A DNA stretch of 11,203 bases from Pseudomonadota bacterium. Lineage in GTDB: Bacteria; Pseudomonadota; Gammaproteobacteria; Arenicellales; Arenicellaceae. Location of the stretch: NCBI GenBank assembly GCA_018660405.1, contig JABJKL010000202.1:1-11203 (forward strand), written 5' to 3'. Shown here piece after piece: positions 5,481 through 11,203 of this stretch. Position numbers and translations under genes: made by a program. Each line of letters opens with the position of its first letter. Position 1 is the stretch's first letter. The notes beneath the pieces are model-generated. The model did no database searches, was not told the DNA's origin, and worked only from the letters and a program-made list of their open reading frames with translations.

Positions 5481-6062
5481 CTACAACGCTTCTATTTCCA
5501 AATTCCTGAATTTCACGAGCATATTATCACCACCGTACTGCAAGGCGATGTGTCCACCTGTGTAAGTATCGTCCATTGTATCTACCGTGGTTTGACCATT
5601 GACGATTACCACGAGATGACCGCCGTCTGCGCGTACATTCATCGTGTTCCATTGACCCTGCGAATCAATTTCAACCAAAGGCGGCGCGAAATTGATAATG
5701 GCTCCAGTGCGATTCGCCGGGTTTTCATTTTCATCCCAAATATTGACTTCGTAGCAAGTGCCCGCGGCAACCTCGTTAAGGTCCTGGCAGCGGACAAAAA
5801 TACCGCTGTTGGTAGAAGGCTCAACCCAGTACTCGATGCTTAATTCAAAATTATCGTATGGTTCAGCGATTACCAGAAAGGAGCGGTCTTCGGCGCGTAC
5901 CGACGTTAGCTCGCCGTTTTCATAAGTGAAATAATTGGCACCGGTTGTGCCCAGTGAGGCTTCCATGGCTTGAGCGATTAGGTCAGCTGTTTGGCTAAAG
6001 CTGACACTGGCAGTCAACGTTATTGCAGCAAAAATGATGGGGTTTAGTAGTTTTCTGTTCAT
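5481..6062 (-). CDS. Secreted DUF1080 (3-keto-disaccharide hydrolase-like) protein
   Basis: A 193-residue protein with a signal peptide (residues 1-23, likely cleavage after SVSFS before QTAD), so periplasmic or lipid-free secreted. The rest is one DUF1080 domain, a concanavalin/laminarinase-like beta sandwich found in 3-keto-glycoside hydrolases and many uncharacterised proteins. Diagnostic segments are NFELSIEYWVEPSTNSGIFV (71-90), YEVNIWDEN (104-112), GQWNTMNVRA (136-145), LVVIVNGQ (150-157) and the terminal strand MLVKFRNLEI (181-190). A strong ribosome site (AGGAG, minus strand, 6069-6073) precedes the ATG at 6060-6062. It sits 154 bases downstream of the FAH-family gene on the same strand and may be co-transcribed with it. 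A diverged tail copy of it lies at 4365-4413. The natural substrate is unknown. Confidence 0.85.
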   Translation of the reverse strand: MNRKLLNPIIFAAITLTASVSFSQTADLIAQAMEASLGTTGANYFTYENGELTSVRAEDRSFLVIAEPYDNFELSIEYWVEPSTNSGIFVRCQDLNEVAAGTCYEVNIWDENENPANRTGAIINFAPPLVEIDSQGQWNTMNVRADGGHLVVIVNGQTTVDTMDDTYTGGHIALQYGGDNMLVKFRNLEIEAL

Positions 6063-6216
6063 TGGTAGCTCCTGCCTGAAAGAATGTTAAAGGAAGTAAA
6101 AAGATTCAATATTTAAGTACTGACTAATGATTATCGATTGCGACGCTGTAGCCTAACAGAGAATCCCTGACATTGAATGATAGTTGCACCCGCAGCTATT
6201 AGTGTCTAACCGGCAT

Positions 6217-7104
6217 TCAACAACTGCAAGCCACTGCATTAAGATCGGTCGGCTCGGCTTCGACCGGATTGGAAAGCGTTCCGATACCAGAGATGGTGAT
6301 TTTGACTGTGTCGCCGTCTTGCAAGAAACGCTGCGGGTTCCTGCCAGCACCATTACCAGACGGAGTGCCGGTGCTGATAATGTCGCCGGGTTTGAGCTCC
6401 GTTGCCGACGAGATGTACTCAATAGTGTCTTCTATGCGGTGCAGCATCAATGAAATAGACGCATCCTGCATTTTCTCACCACTAACCCAGCTTTCGATTT
6501 GGTGCTCATAGGGATCACCAAACTCATCAGCAGTCACTATCCACGGACCAAAGGCAGCCGAAGCATGAAACGCTTTGCCAAGGCCATATTGCACCGTATG
6601 CTTTTGATACTCGCGCACCGAACCCTCGTTGTAGATGGAATAACCGAAAATATGTTCACGCGCATGTTCGGCGGCAATATAGCGGCCACCTTTACCAATG
6701 ATGACCGCCAGCTCGGCTTCCCAATCCAGGGTCTGGCTCAAGGTGGGTGCCCACAGTGGCTCACCATGCGGCACATGATTGCGCGCCAGGCGCCAAAACA
6801 AGGTGGGGTGTTCGGTAAGCTTGCGACCCATTTCCTTGGCGTGATCAGTATAGTTAACGCCAACACAAAAAATGGCACTTGGAACAATTGGTTCAAGTAA
6901 TTGGAGATCGTCCAGCTTGAGATTTTCCAACGATTTGCGTGCTGAAGTTAATTGTTCCCGCGCGTACGGGCCGCGCTTGATAATGTCCATTATGGACTGC
7001 GGCATATTTGAATCGTTCGGATCAACGGCTAATACCGTTTGCTGGTCTTCGAGCAACCAGCCCAACCGACCTTCGCCCTGATGTTTAAAAGTTAGAAGTT
7101 TCAA
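6217..7104 (-). CDS. Fumarylacetoacetate hydrolase family protein
   Basis: A 295-residue cytoplasmic enzyme of the FAH superfamily, which uses Mg2+ or Mn2+ to hydrolyse or decarboxylate acylpyruvates and related 2-keto acids. Landmarks are CVGVNYTDH (80-88), the metal-binding EAE in TLDWEAELAVIIG (E129 and E131), GYSIYNEGSVREYQ (154-167), AFGPWIVTADE (184-194) and STGTPSGNGAG (244-254). The usual ND pair before GSVR is NE here (E160), so the third metal ligand is probably Glu instead of Asp. The start is TTG at 7102-7104: the peptide MKLLTF is the normal family N-terminus, no in-frame ATG occurs before codon 34, and AGGAA (minus strand, 7112-7116) gives proper spacing. It is divergent from the amidohydrolase-aldolase-GST operon 90 bases away, suggesting shared control. 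The exact substrate is undetermined. Confidence 0.9.
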   Translation of the reverse strand: MKLLTFKHQGEGRLGWLLEDQQTVLAVDPNDSNMPQSIMDIIKRGPYAREQLTSARKSLENLKLDDLQLLEPIVPSAIFCVGVNYTDHAKEMGRKLTEHPTLFWRLARNHVPHGEPLWAPTLSQTLDWEAELAVIIGKGGRYIAAEHAREHIFGYSIYNEGSVREYQKHTVQYGLGKAFHASAAFGPWIVTADEFGDPYEHQIESWVSGEKMQDASISLMLHRIEDTIEYISSATELKPGDIISTGTPSGNGAGRNPQRFLQDGDTVKITISGIGTLSNPVEAEPTDLNAVACSC

Positions 7105-7194
7105 AAAATAGTTCCTGATGTTTGTTATTCTCGCGTTCTACCCGCGCTTATATATCATATCTAGAGATTTTTATTAAAAGTATTCAAAAACCTT
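7105..7194. promoter_or_regulatory. Divergent promoter region of the catabolic cluster
   Basis: The 90 bases between the FAH-family gene (leftward) and the amidohydrolase operon (rightward) must hold at least the rightward promoter and probably both. The middle part (7149-7180) is AT-rich (TATATATCATAT). No convincing -35/-10 pair or long palindrome could be fixed by eye, and no regulator gene is adjacent. Confidence 0.4.
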
Positions 7195-8082
7195 ATGAAC
7201 GACAATCCATTCCCGGCATGTCAGGGACCCGATCCGGAACCCACCAAAGCAAAATTTGAAGTCCCAAAAGGCGCGATCGACTGCCACGCGCATATATTTG
7301 GACCCGAATCACGTTATCCGTATTCGCCCAGCCGTGGCTATACGCCACCCGATGCCAGTCTGGAACAATATCTTCATCTTCTGAAGACCCTGGGAGCCAT
7401 TGAACGAGCGGTTTTGACCCAACCGAGCGTCTATGGTGTGGACAATAGCTGCATGCTCGATGCCGTTGACAAAATGGGTGATAAATTTCGCGCGGTTGCC
7501 GCTGTCGGCCAGGATATCAGCGACAAGGAACTGGAAGATTTGCATCAACGTGGGGTTCGGGGGGCGCGCGTCAATATCGTCGATAAAGGCGGCATGCCGT
7601 TTACCGATATCGCGGCGGTTAGTAAATTCAGCGAACGGATAAAACATCTAGGCTGGCATTTGGAACTGCTGGTCCATGTGCACACGCTTGAAAATTTAAC
7701 AGATACCATAAACAGCATGGCGGTCGATGTGGTGGTTGGCCACTTGGGTTATATGAAGACTGACAACGGCGTAAAGCACCCCGGCTTTCAGGCATTTCTC
7801 AAATTGGTCAAAGACGGCAAATGTTGGGTAAAAGTATCGGGTTCGTACCGTATTACCACCGCATATTATCCTCCTTATGGAGATGTACACCTTATTGCCA
7901 AGGCATTGGTCCAGGCCAACGAGGATCGCATACTGTGGGGAACCGATTGGCCGCATCCGGTTTTCAAGGGTAAAATGCCCAACGATGGTGAATTGATGGA
8001 TATGCTGGCCGATTGGGTGCCAGACGAACAGACAAGAAAAAAAATTCTGGTCGATAACCCAGAAAAGCTTTACGGGTTTTAA
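7195..8082 (+). CDS. LigI-like amidohydrolase (2-pyrone-4,6-dicarboxylate hydrolase relative)
   Basis: A 295-residue TIM-barrel hydrolase of the amidohydrolase-2 family, in the group of 2-pyrone-4,6-dicarboxylate lactonase (LigI, about 293 residues) and related lactone hydrolases. Seen: IDCHAHIFGP with H31 and H33 on the first strand, GYTPPDA at 48-54, VRGARVN (121-127), GHLG with H183, VSGSYRIT (214-221) with R219, and WGTDWPHP with D251, ending in the usual NPEKLYGF. These positions fit the His/His/His/Asp set of the family. LigI itself opens the pyrone ring in lignin-derived aromatic breakdown; whether this protein uses the same substrate is not certain. No clear ribosome site precedes the ATG. 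It is the first gene of a three-gene operon (29 bases to the next gene). Confidence 0.87.
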   Translation: MNDNPFPACQGPDPEPTKAKFEVPKGAIDCHAHIFGPESRYPYSPSRGYTPPDASLEQYLHLLKTLGAIERAVLTQPSVYGVDNSCMLDAVDKMGDKFRAVAAVGQDISDKELEDLHQRGVRGARVNIVDKGGMPFTDIAAVSKFSERIKHLGWHLELLVHVHTLENLTDTINSMAVDVVVGHLGYMKTDNGVKHPGFQAFLKLVKDGKCWVKVSGSYRITTAYYPPYGDVHLIAKALVQANEDRILWGTDWPHPVFKGKMPNDGELMDMLADWVPDEQTRKKILVDNPEKLYGF

Positions 8083-8111
8083 GCCAGCACAGACAAACAT
8101 TCAATTATTTT

Positions 8112-9029
8112 ATGGTATCTCTAATGAAAGGAATATTAAGCCCGGTTGTCACTCCCTTTAACGTTGACTACAGTATCGACCATGAACGTTGGACGACCCA
8201 CTGCCAATGGCTGATTGATCAAGATTGCGGCCTGGCGATGTTCGGTACCAACAGTGAGGGTAACTCGATCTCGGTGCCTGAAAAACAGGAAGCTTTAGAC
8301 AAGCTGGTGGCCGCTGGTTTACCGCCTGAAAGAATGATGCCAGGAACCGGCCATTGCTCGATTTCAGACACGGTCACACTTTCACGTCATGCGGTCGAAT
8401 TGGGGTGTGGTGGCGTATTGATGCTGCCGCCGTTTTTTTACAAGGGCGTTAGTGACGAGGGTATTTTTCGCGCGATTGCTACCATTATCGATAAAATCGG
8501 GGATGATCGTCTGCGGGTTTATCTTTACCACATCCCGCCAATCGCCCAAGTCGGTTTCAGCCTTGATTTGATTGACCGCCTGTTGACCGCCTACCCCAAC
8601 ATTGTTGCGGGCATCAAAGACAGTTCTAACGACTGGGACAACACCAAAGCCATGCTTGAACGCTTTCCTGAGTGGGGGGGCATATTCTGCGGAAGCGAAA
8701 TGACGCTTGCCGAAGCCGTCAGAATGGGGGGCGCAGGTTGCATATCGGCAAGCTGTAATATCAACACAGCAGCGATCGTCAATTTATACAGAAACGCTAA
8801 CAGCGACAATGCTGACACGCTGCAGGAAAGTGTTAATCAAGTGAGAACCACTGCCTTCAAATACCCGATGATTCCGGCGTTAAAAGCACTGGTTGCGCGC
8901 GCCACACAAAATGACGAATGGATGCGGGTTCGACCACCTCTAGTCGAACTCACCGACGAGGAAAAAAGCGGGTTGTATGCTGATATGGATGAAATAGATT
9001 TTGATATGGGGTATTCCACCACACAGTGA
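8112..9029 (+). CDS. DapA-family (DHDPS/NAL superfamily) aldolase or hydratase
   Basis: A 305-residue class I (Schiff-base) enzyme of the dihydrodipicolinate synthase / N-acetylneuraminate lyase superfamily, cytoplasmic. Visible are GILSPVVTPF at the N-terminus, the carboxylate-binding loop GTNSEGNS (45-52, usually GTTGES), PPFFYKG with Y110, catalytic Y139 in YLYHIPP, and the Schiff-base lysine K169 in GIKDSSND. The Arg that follows the YNVP motif in true DHDPS, binding the semialdehyde carboxylate, is replaced by Ile (I144). A lysine-biosynthesis role is therefore unlikely; a pyruvate-type aldolase or dehydratase in catabolism fits better. Two ATGs, 8112 and 8124, are possible, neither with a strong ribosome site; MKGILSPVVTPF from 8124 is the family-typical start. 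It lies 29 bases after the LigI-like gene and before the GST gene. Confidence 0.88.
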   Translation: MVSLMKGILSPVVTPFNVDYSIDHERWTTHCQWLIDQDCGLAMFGTNSEGNSISVPEKQEALDKLVAAGLPPERMMPGTGHCSISDTVTLSRHAVELGCGGVLMLPPFFYKGVSDEGIFRAIATIIDKIGDDRLRVYLYHIPPIAQVGFSLDLIDRLLTAYPNIVAGIKDSSNDWDNTKAMLERFPEWGGIFCGSEMTLAEAVRMGGAGCISASCNINTAAIVNLYRNANSDNADTLQESVNQVRTTAFKYPMIPALKALVARATQNDEWMRVRPPLVELTDEEKSGLYADMDEIDFDMGYSTTQ

Positions 9030-9099
9030 TGCAATGAACTATCACAATGACCGAATCCGCTGTCCAATTTTGCGCCACTAGTGTTTAGATGAGATCGTT

Positions 9100-9900
9100 T
9101 TGATCACTCTACATCACTCACCCATGTCGACCTGTTCCCAAAAGGTGCGATTTGTACTGGAAGAAAAAGGCCTTCCATGGGAAGGCAAGGTAGTAGATTT
9201 GCATGGTGGTGAAAACTTTTCGCCTGAGTTCCTCAAACTCAACCCCAAAGGTGTGGTTCCGGTATTGATCGATAACGAGGATGTGATCCTGGAGTCGAAC
9301 AATATCTGTATCTATTTGGATGATAAATATCCACAAGCACCGTTGATGCCGGGTACACCCAAAGGAAGGTCGGACGTGCGTACTTTGCTTCAATGGATGG
9401 ATGAACAAGTACACCACGACATTTCGGCATGCACTTACCCTATCGCTTTTCGGCCAGGCGTACTTAAAACTTACGATACGCCCGAAAAACTCGAGACCTA
9501 TATTTTACAGGTACCCGACGTGGGAAAGCGCAATTTCAGACGCGAAATTATGTCCAGCGGGATTGAGTGCGCTGCGTTCAAAACAGCGGTGCCACGCCTG
9601 GCAACCGTACTCGAACGCCTGAACCACATACTGCAAAACTCACCGTATCTGGTTGGCGATCAATTGACCGTAGCAGATATTGCGTACAGCCCTTGTATCA
9701 CACGCCTGGATCACTTGAGCATGGGTATTATGTGGGAAGATAAGCCCGCGATAATTGATTGGCATGAGCGCATACAGGCAACAACCGGTTATGAAAAAGG
9801 CATACGGGCATTTTTTGTTGCCAATGTGATCGAGAACATGACGTCGAAGGGCAACGCTGCAAAGCAAGCAGTTAGCGAACTATTAGGACAAGCCAAATAG
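9100..9900 (+). CDS. Glutathione S-transferase family protein
   Basis: A 266-residue cytoplasmic GST. The N-terminal thioredoxin-like domain shows MITLHHSPMSTCSQKVRFVL (Ser/Cys at 10-13 as the likely thiolate-stabilising region), the cis-proline NPKGVVPVL (P54), and the glutathione-binding E65-S66 in ILESNNICIYLDD. The helical C-terminal domain has the hallmark PYLVGDQLTVADIAYSP. It is longer than the usual ~210 residues through an insert around 100-165 and a longer tail. Members near catabolic genes act as isomerases (maleylacetoacetate or maleylpyruvate), beta-etherases or dehalogenases; which applies here cannot be told. The start is TTG at 9100: an in-frame TAG at 9079 and no intervening ATG or GTG force it, and GATGAG (9088-9093) gives a ribosome site 6 bases upstream. 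It is the last gene of the operon, 70 bases after the aldolase. Confidence 0.87.
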   Translation: MITLHHSPMSTCSQKVRFVLEEKGLPWEGKVVDLHGGENFSPEFLKLNPKGVVPVLIDNEDVILESNNICIYLDDKYPQAPLMPGTPKGRSDVRTLLQWMDEQVHHDISACTYPIAFRPGVLKTYDTPEKLETYILQVPDVGKRNFRREIMSSGIECAAFKTAVPRLATVLERLNHILQNSPYLVGDQLTVADIAYSPCITRLDHLSMGIMWEDKPAIIDWHERIQATTGYEKGIRAFFVANVIENMTSKGNAAKQAVSELLGQAK

Positions 9901-9953
9901 GAATTTCCGTAGTCGTTTTTTAATCAGGATATTGCGTCTAATTCTTTATCCCT

Positions 9954-10946
9954 TTAGCGCGCAGCCCGATAGATACTTACTCTGTCATCGACAATAAAAC
10001 TCATCAAATCTTCACCAATCACAAGCGGTCCCTGATAATTGGTTCTTGTACGCGTAATTAAACTTGCCAACGGTGCCTCAGGAATCGTCAAGCTGCTCAA
10101 CATGACCAAATGGGTATATACAGCCAGCTTGGGGTCCACTTCCGCAAACACCGTGCCAGCCTCTTCTGGCGTGGTGTGATGCGCAACAATCCGTCGAAAC
10201 TGCTCGGATGATGCCAGCAGTTCTTCGCTTGCCAACGCAACTTCGTGGATTATGAGGTCGGCTCCTTGCGCCGCTGCAATCAGGTTTTCATCAAAGCGCG
10301 TGTCACCCGAAATCACCACGGAACGGTCCATATAGTCAATTCTATAGCCGTAGGCAGGCTTTATTAGCTCGCCTTGATTAACCGCAAACGCGGTTACCCG
10401 AACACCCTCTTTTTCATAAACCACGCCGTCTTCATCAAATTCGTGTGCAATCGTTTCAATGCCGGCGGGTGGCAACAGTTCATCGGGTATCCGTATTTTG
10501 GTATTCGCTTCAAATGCCTGCTCCAGATGATTAAGCATAGATTCGGTTCCTGTCGGCCCCCATACTTCGAACGGCTCACTGCGGCGACCAAAGGGTGGCG
10601 GAATCCAGCCGGTCATCCATATATCGGGTATATCGGTCAGATGGTCATGGTGAAAATGGGTCAGAAATACGGCGTCAATTTCACGCAAAGGTATGCCAAG
10701 CTGCACCAGTCGCTGGGTTGCTCCACGGCCAACATCAAACAACAGCTCTTGACCAGCGACTTCCACTAGCGTTGCCGGCCCAAAACGGTCGAGGCGTGGA
10801 ATAGGGTCACCGGTTCCAAGCAATGTGACCTGAATCTCGCCCGCTGCGAGTGCCTGGGTTGATATACCAATAGTTGATATGCCAATAATAGTTAGTGCCG
10901 CTACAATTCGCAGCTTGTCATTTAAATACATCATTTTTTTAATCAT
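9954..10946 (-). CDS. Secreted RNase-Z-like MBL-fold metallo-hydrolase
   Basis: About 330 residues (numbered here from the GTG at 10952) with a signal peptide ending near AQALAAG (residues 33-38) and then an MBL domain of the RNase Z / arylsulfatase-like branch: VTLLGTGDPIPR (42-53), LLFDVGRGATQR (70-81), THFHHDH (H99, H101, D103, H104), GYRI (202-205), SGDTRF with D217, and the last ligand H281 in YTHLV. The segment that normally reads VDHG before GYRI is VNQG here, so the third His ligand is Gln193. Export makes tRNA processing unlikely; a periplasmic ester or sulfate hydrolase is more plausible. Start: ATG at 10944-10946 gives MIKKMMYL; the GTG at 10950-10952 is a possible alternative. Three 14-bp repeats lie just upstream. 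It converges on the GST gene, with 53 bases between. Confidence 0.85.
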   Translation of the reverse strand: MIKKMMYLNDKLRIVAALTIIGISTIGISTQALAAGEIQVTLLGTGDPIPRLDRFGPATLVEVAGQELLFDVGRGATQRLVQLGIPLREIDAVFLTHFHHDHLTDIPDIWMTGWIPPPFGRRSEPFEVWGPTGTESMLNHLEQAFEANTKIRIPDELLPPAGIETIAHEFDEDGVVYEKEGVRVTAFAVNQGELIKPAYGYRIDYMDRSVVISGDTRFDENLIAAAQGADLIIHEVALASEELLASSEQFRRIVAHHTTPEEAGTVFAEVDPKLAVYTHLVMLSSLTIPEAPLASLITRTRTNYQGPLVIGEDLMSFIVDDRVSIYRAAR

Positions 10947-10961
10947 GCTCACTGTGTAGAA

Positions 10962-11003
10962 ACTCTACTCGTAACACTCCACTCGTAGCACTCCGCTCGT
11001 AAC
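10962..11003. repeat. Three 14-bp tandem repeats in the 5' leader of the metallo-hydrolase
   Basis: Three head-to-tail units, 10962-10975, 10976-10989 and 10990-11003, each fit ACTC[TC][AG]CTCGTA[AG]C. They lie 15 to 57 bases upstream of the leftward ATG at 10946. On the coding (minus) strand each unit contains a purine-rich GAGNGGAG- or GAGTAGAG-like segment. The one nearest the gene forms a small GTAGA-TCTAC hairpin just before the start. They could be iterons for a regulator or a leader that tunes translation. Confidence 0.7.
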
Positions 11004-11005
11004 AA

Positions 11006-11048
11006 AGGCCGAACCCAAAGAGAAGAAACATCTCTCCAGGAACGGCCT
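11006..11048 (-). terminator. Hairpin between the amidohydrolase and the metallo-hydrolase
   Basis: AGGCCG (11006-11011) pairs with CGGCCT (11043-11048) and, inside a symmetric 7+7 internal loop, AGAGA (11019-11023) pairs with TCTCT (11031-11035). On the minus strand it is followed by TTTGTT, a weak T-rich tail. It lies 40 bases after the end of the amidohydrolase, so it may be its terminator or an attenuator for the next gene. Confidence 0.4.
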
Positions 11049-11087
11049 CGCTTGTAAAACTGCAAGTTAGTTACGATTTACGCGTTT

Positions 11088-11203
11088 TTAAAGCTTAAGC
11101 AGACGCGCCAAATTGCCGCCAAGTATTGCCTCTTTCTGATCTGCATCTAAATTAGCGCTTTCGATCAGAGGCAATGTATCGGGCCAGTAGAACGGCGCAT
11201 CAG
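11088..11203 (-). CDS. Amidohydrolase family 2 protein, C-terminal end (partial)
   Basis: Only the last 37 residues are in the window, reading leftward to a TAA at 11088-11090; the gene continues beyond the right edge. The peptide DAPFYWPDTLPLIESANL, then DQKEAILGGNLARLLKL, is the usual end of amidohydrolase-2 (ACMSD-like) TIM-barrel proteins: a target segment, a helix, then ILGGNxxRLL. The call rests on this ending alone. It is on the same strand as, and 141 bases upstream of, the secreted metallo-hydrolase, so the two may share an operon unless the hairpin at 11006-11048 separates them. Confidence 0.65.
   Translation of the reverse strand, partial: DAPFYWPDTLPLIESANLDADQKEAILGGNLARLLKL

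Noticed and set aside
9901..9953. T-run after the GST gene as an intrinsic terminator
   Set aside because: There is a TTTTTT run, but only a tiny 4-bp GGAA/TTCC palindrome before it, too weak for a terminator.
10962..11003. CRISPR array
   Set aside because: The 14-base units are contiguous without spacers and there are no cas genes; it is a short tandem repeat.

Overview
The window reads as the chromosome of a Gram-negative proteobacterium, most likely an environmental (perhaps marine) gammaproteobacterium. This is inferred from the gene families and Sec signal peptides; no rRNA or other phylogenetic marker is present. Genes are densely packed, and most encode envelope or periplasmic enzymes and small-molecule catabolism. 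There is no rRNA, tRNA or CRISPR array.

Layout, left to right. (1) On the minus strand, the end of a malonate-transport operon: madL overlaps the start of madM, which runs off the left edge. (2) A small secreted protein of unknown function (minus) diverges from a secreted subclass-B3-like metallo-beta-lactamase-fold hydrolase (plus). That hydrolase converges on a SixA-type phosphohistidine phosphatase. The gap between the two convergent genes is filled almost exactly by a ~140-bp long imperfect palindrome that looks like a MITE. (3) An AT-richer accessory patch, about 3.4-5.45 kb, holds a single-gene candidate effector (zinc ribbon plus a nucleoside-deoxyribosyltransferase/TIR-like domain), a gene-free stretch, and a hicAB toxin-antitoxin pair with nested palindromes over its promoter. 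Within the gene-free stretch lies a ~39-bp relic of the 3' end of a DUF1080 gene, matching the intact DUF1080 gene on the other side of hicAB. (4) A catabolic region. A secreted DUF1080 protein and a fumarylacetoacetate-hydrolase-family enzyme lie on the minus strand. Divergent from them is a three-gene plus-strand operon: a LigI-like amidohydrolase, a DapA-family class I aldolase or hydratase, and a glutathione S-transferase-like protein. (5) On the minus strand, a secreted RNase-Z-like metallo-hydrolase has three 14-bp tandem repeats just upstream of its start. Beyond it is the C-terminal end of another amidohydrolase.

Working together: region 4, with the flanking hydrolases, looks like a peripheral route for a carboxylated or lactone-type (possibly aromatic- or lignin-derived) compound. 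The steps would be hydrolytic ring or lactone opening, C-C cleavage to a pyruvate-type product, and acylpyruvate hydrolysis. The exact substrate cannot be read from sequence. The accessory patch in region 3 is the best place to look for an undescribed defence-type system.
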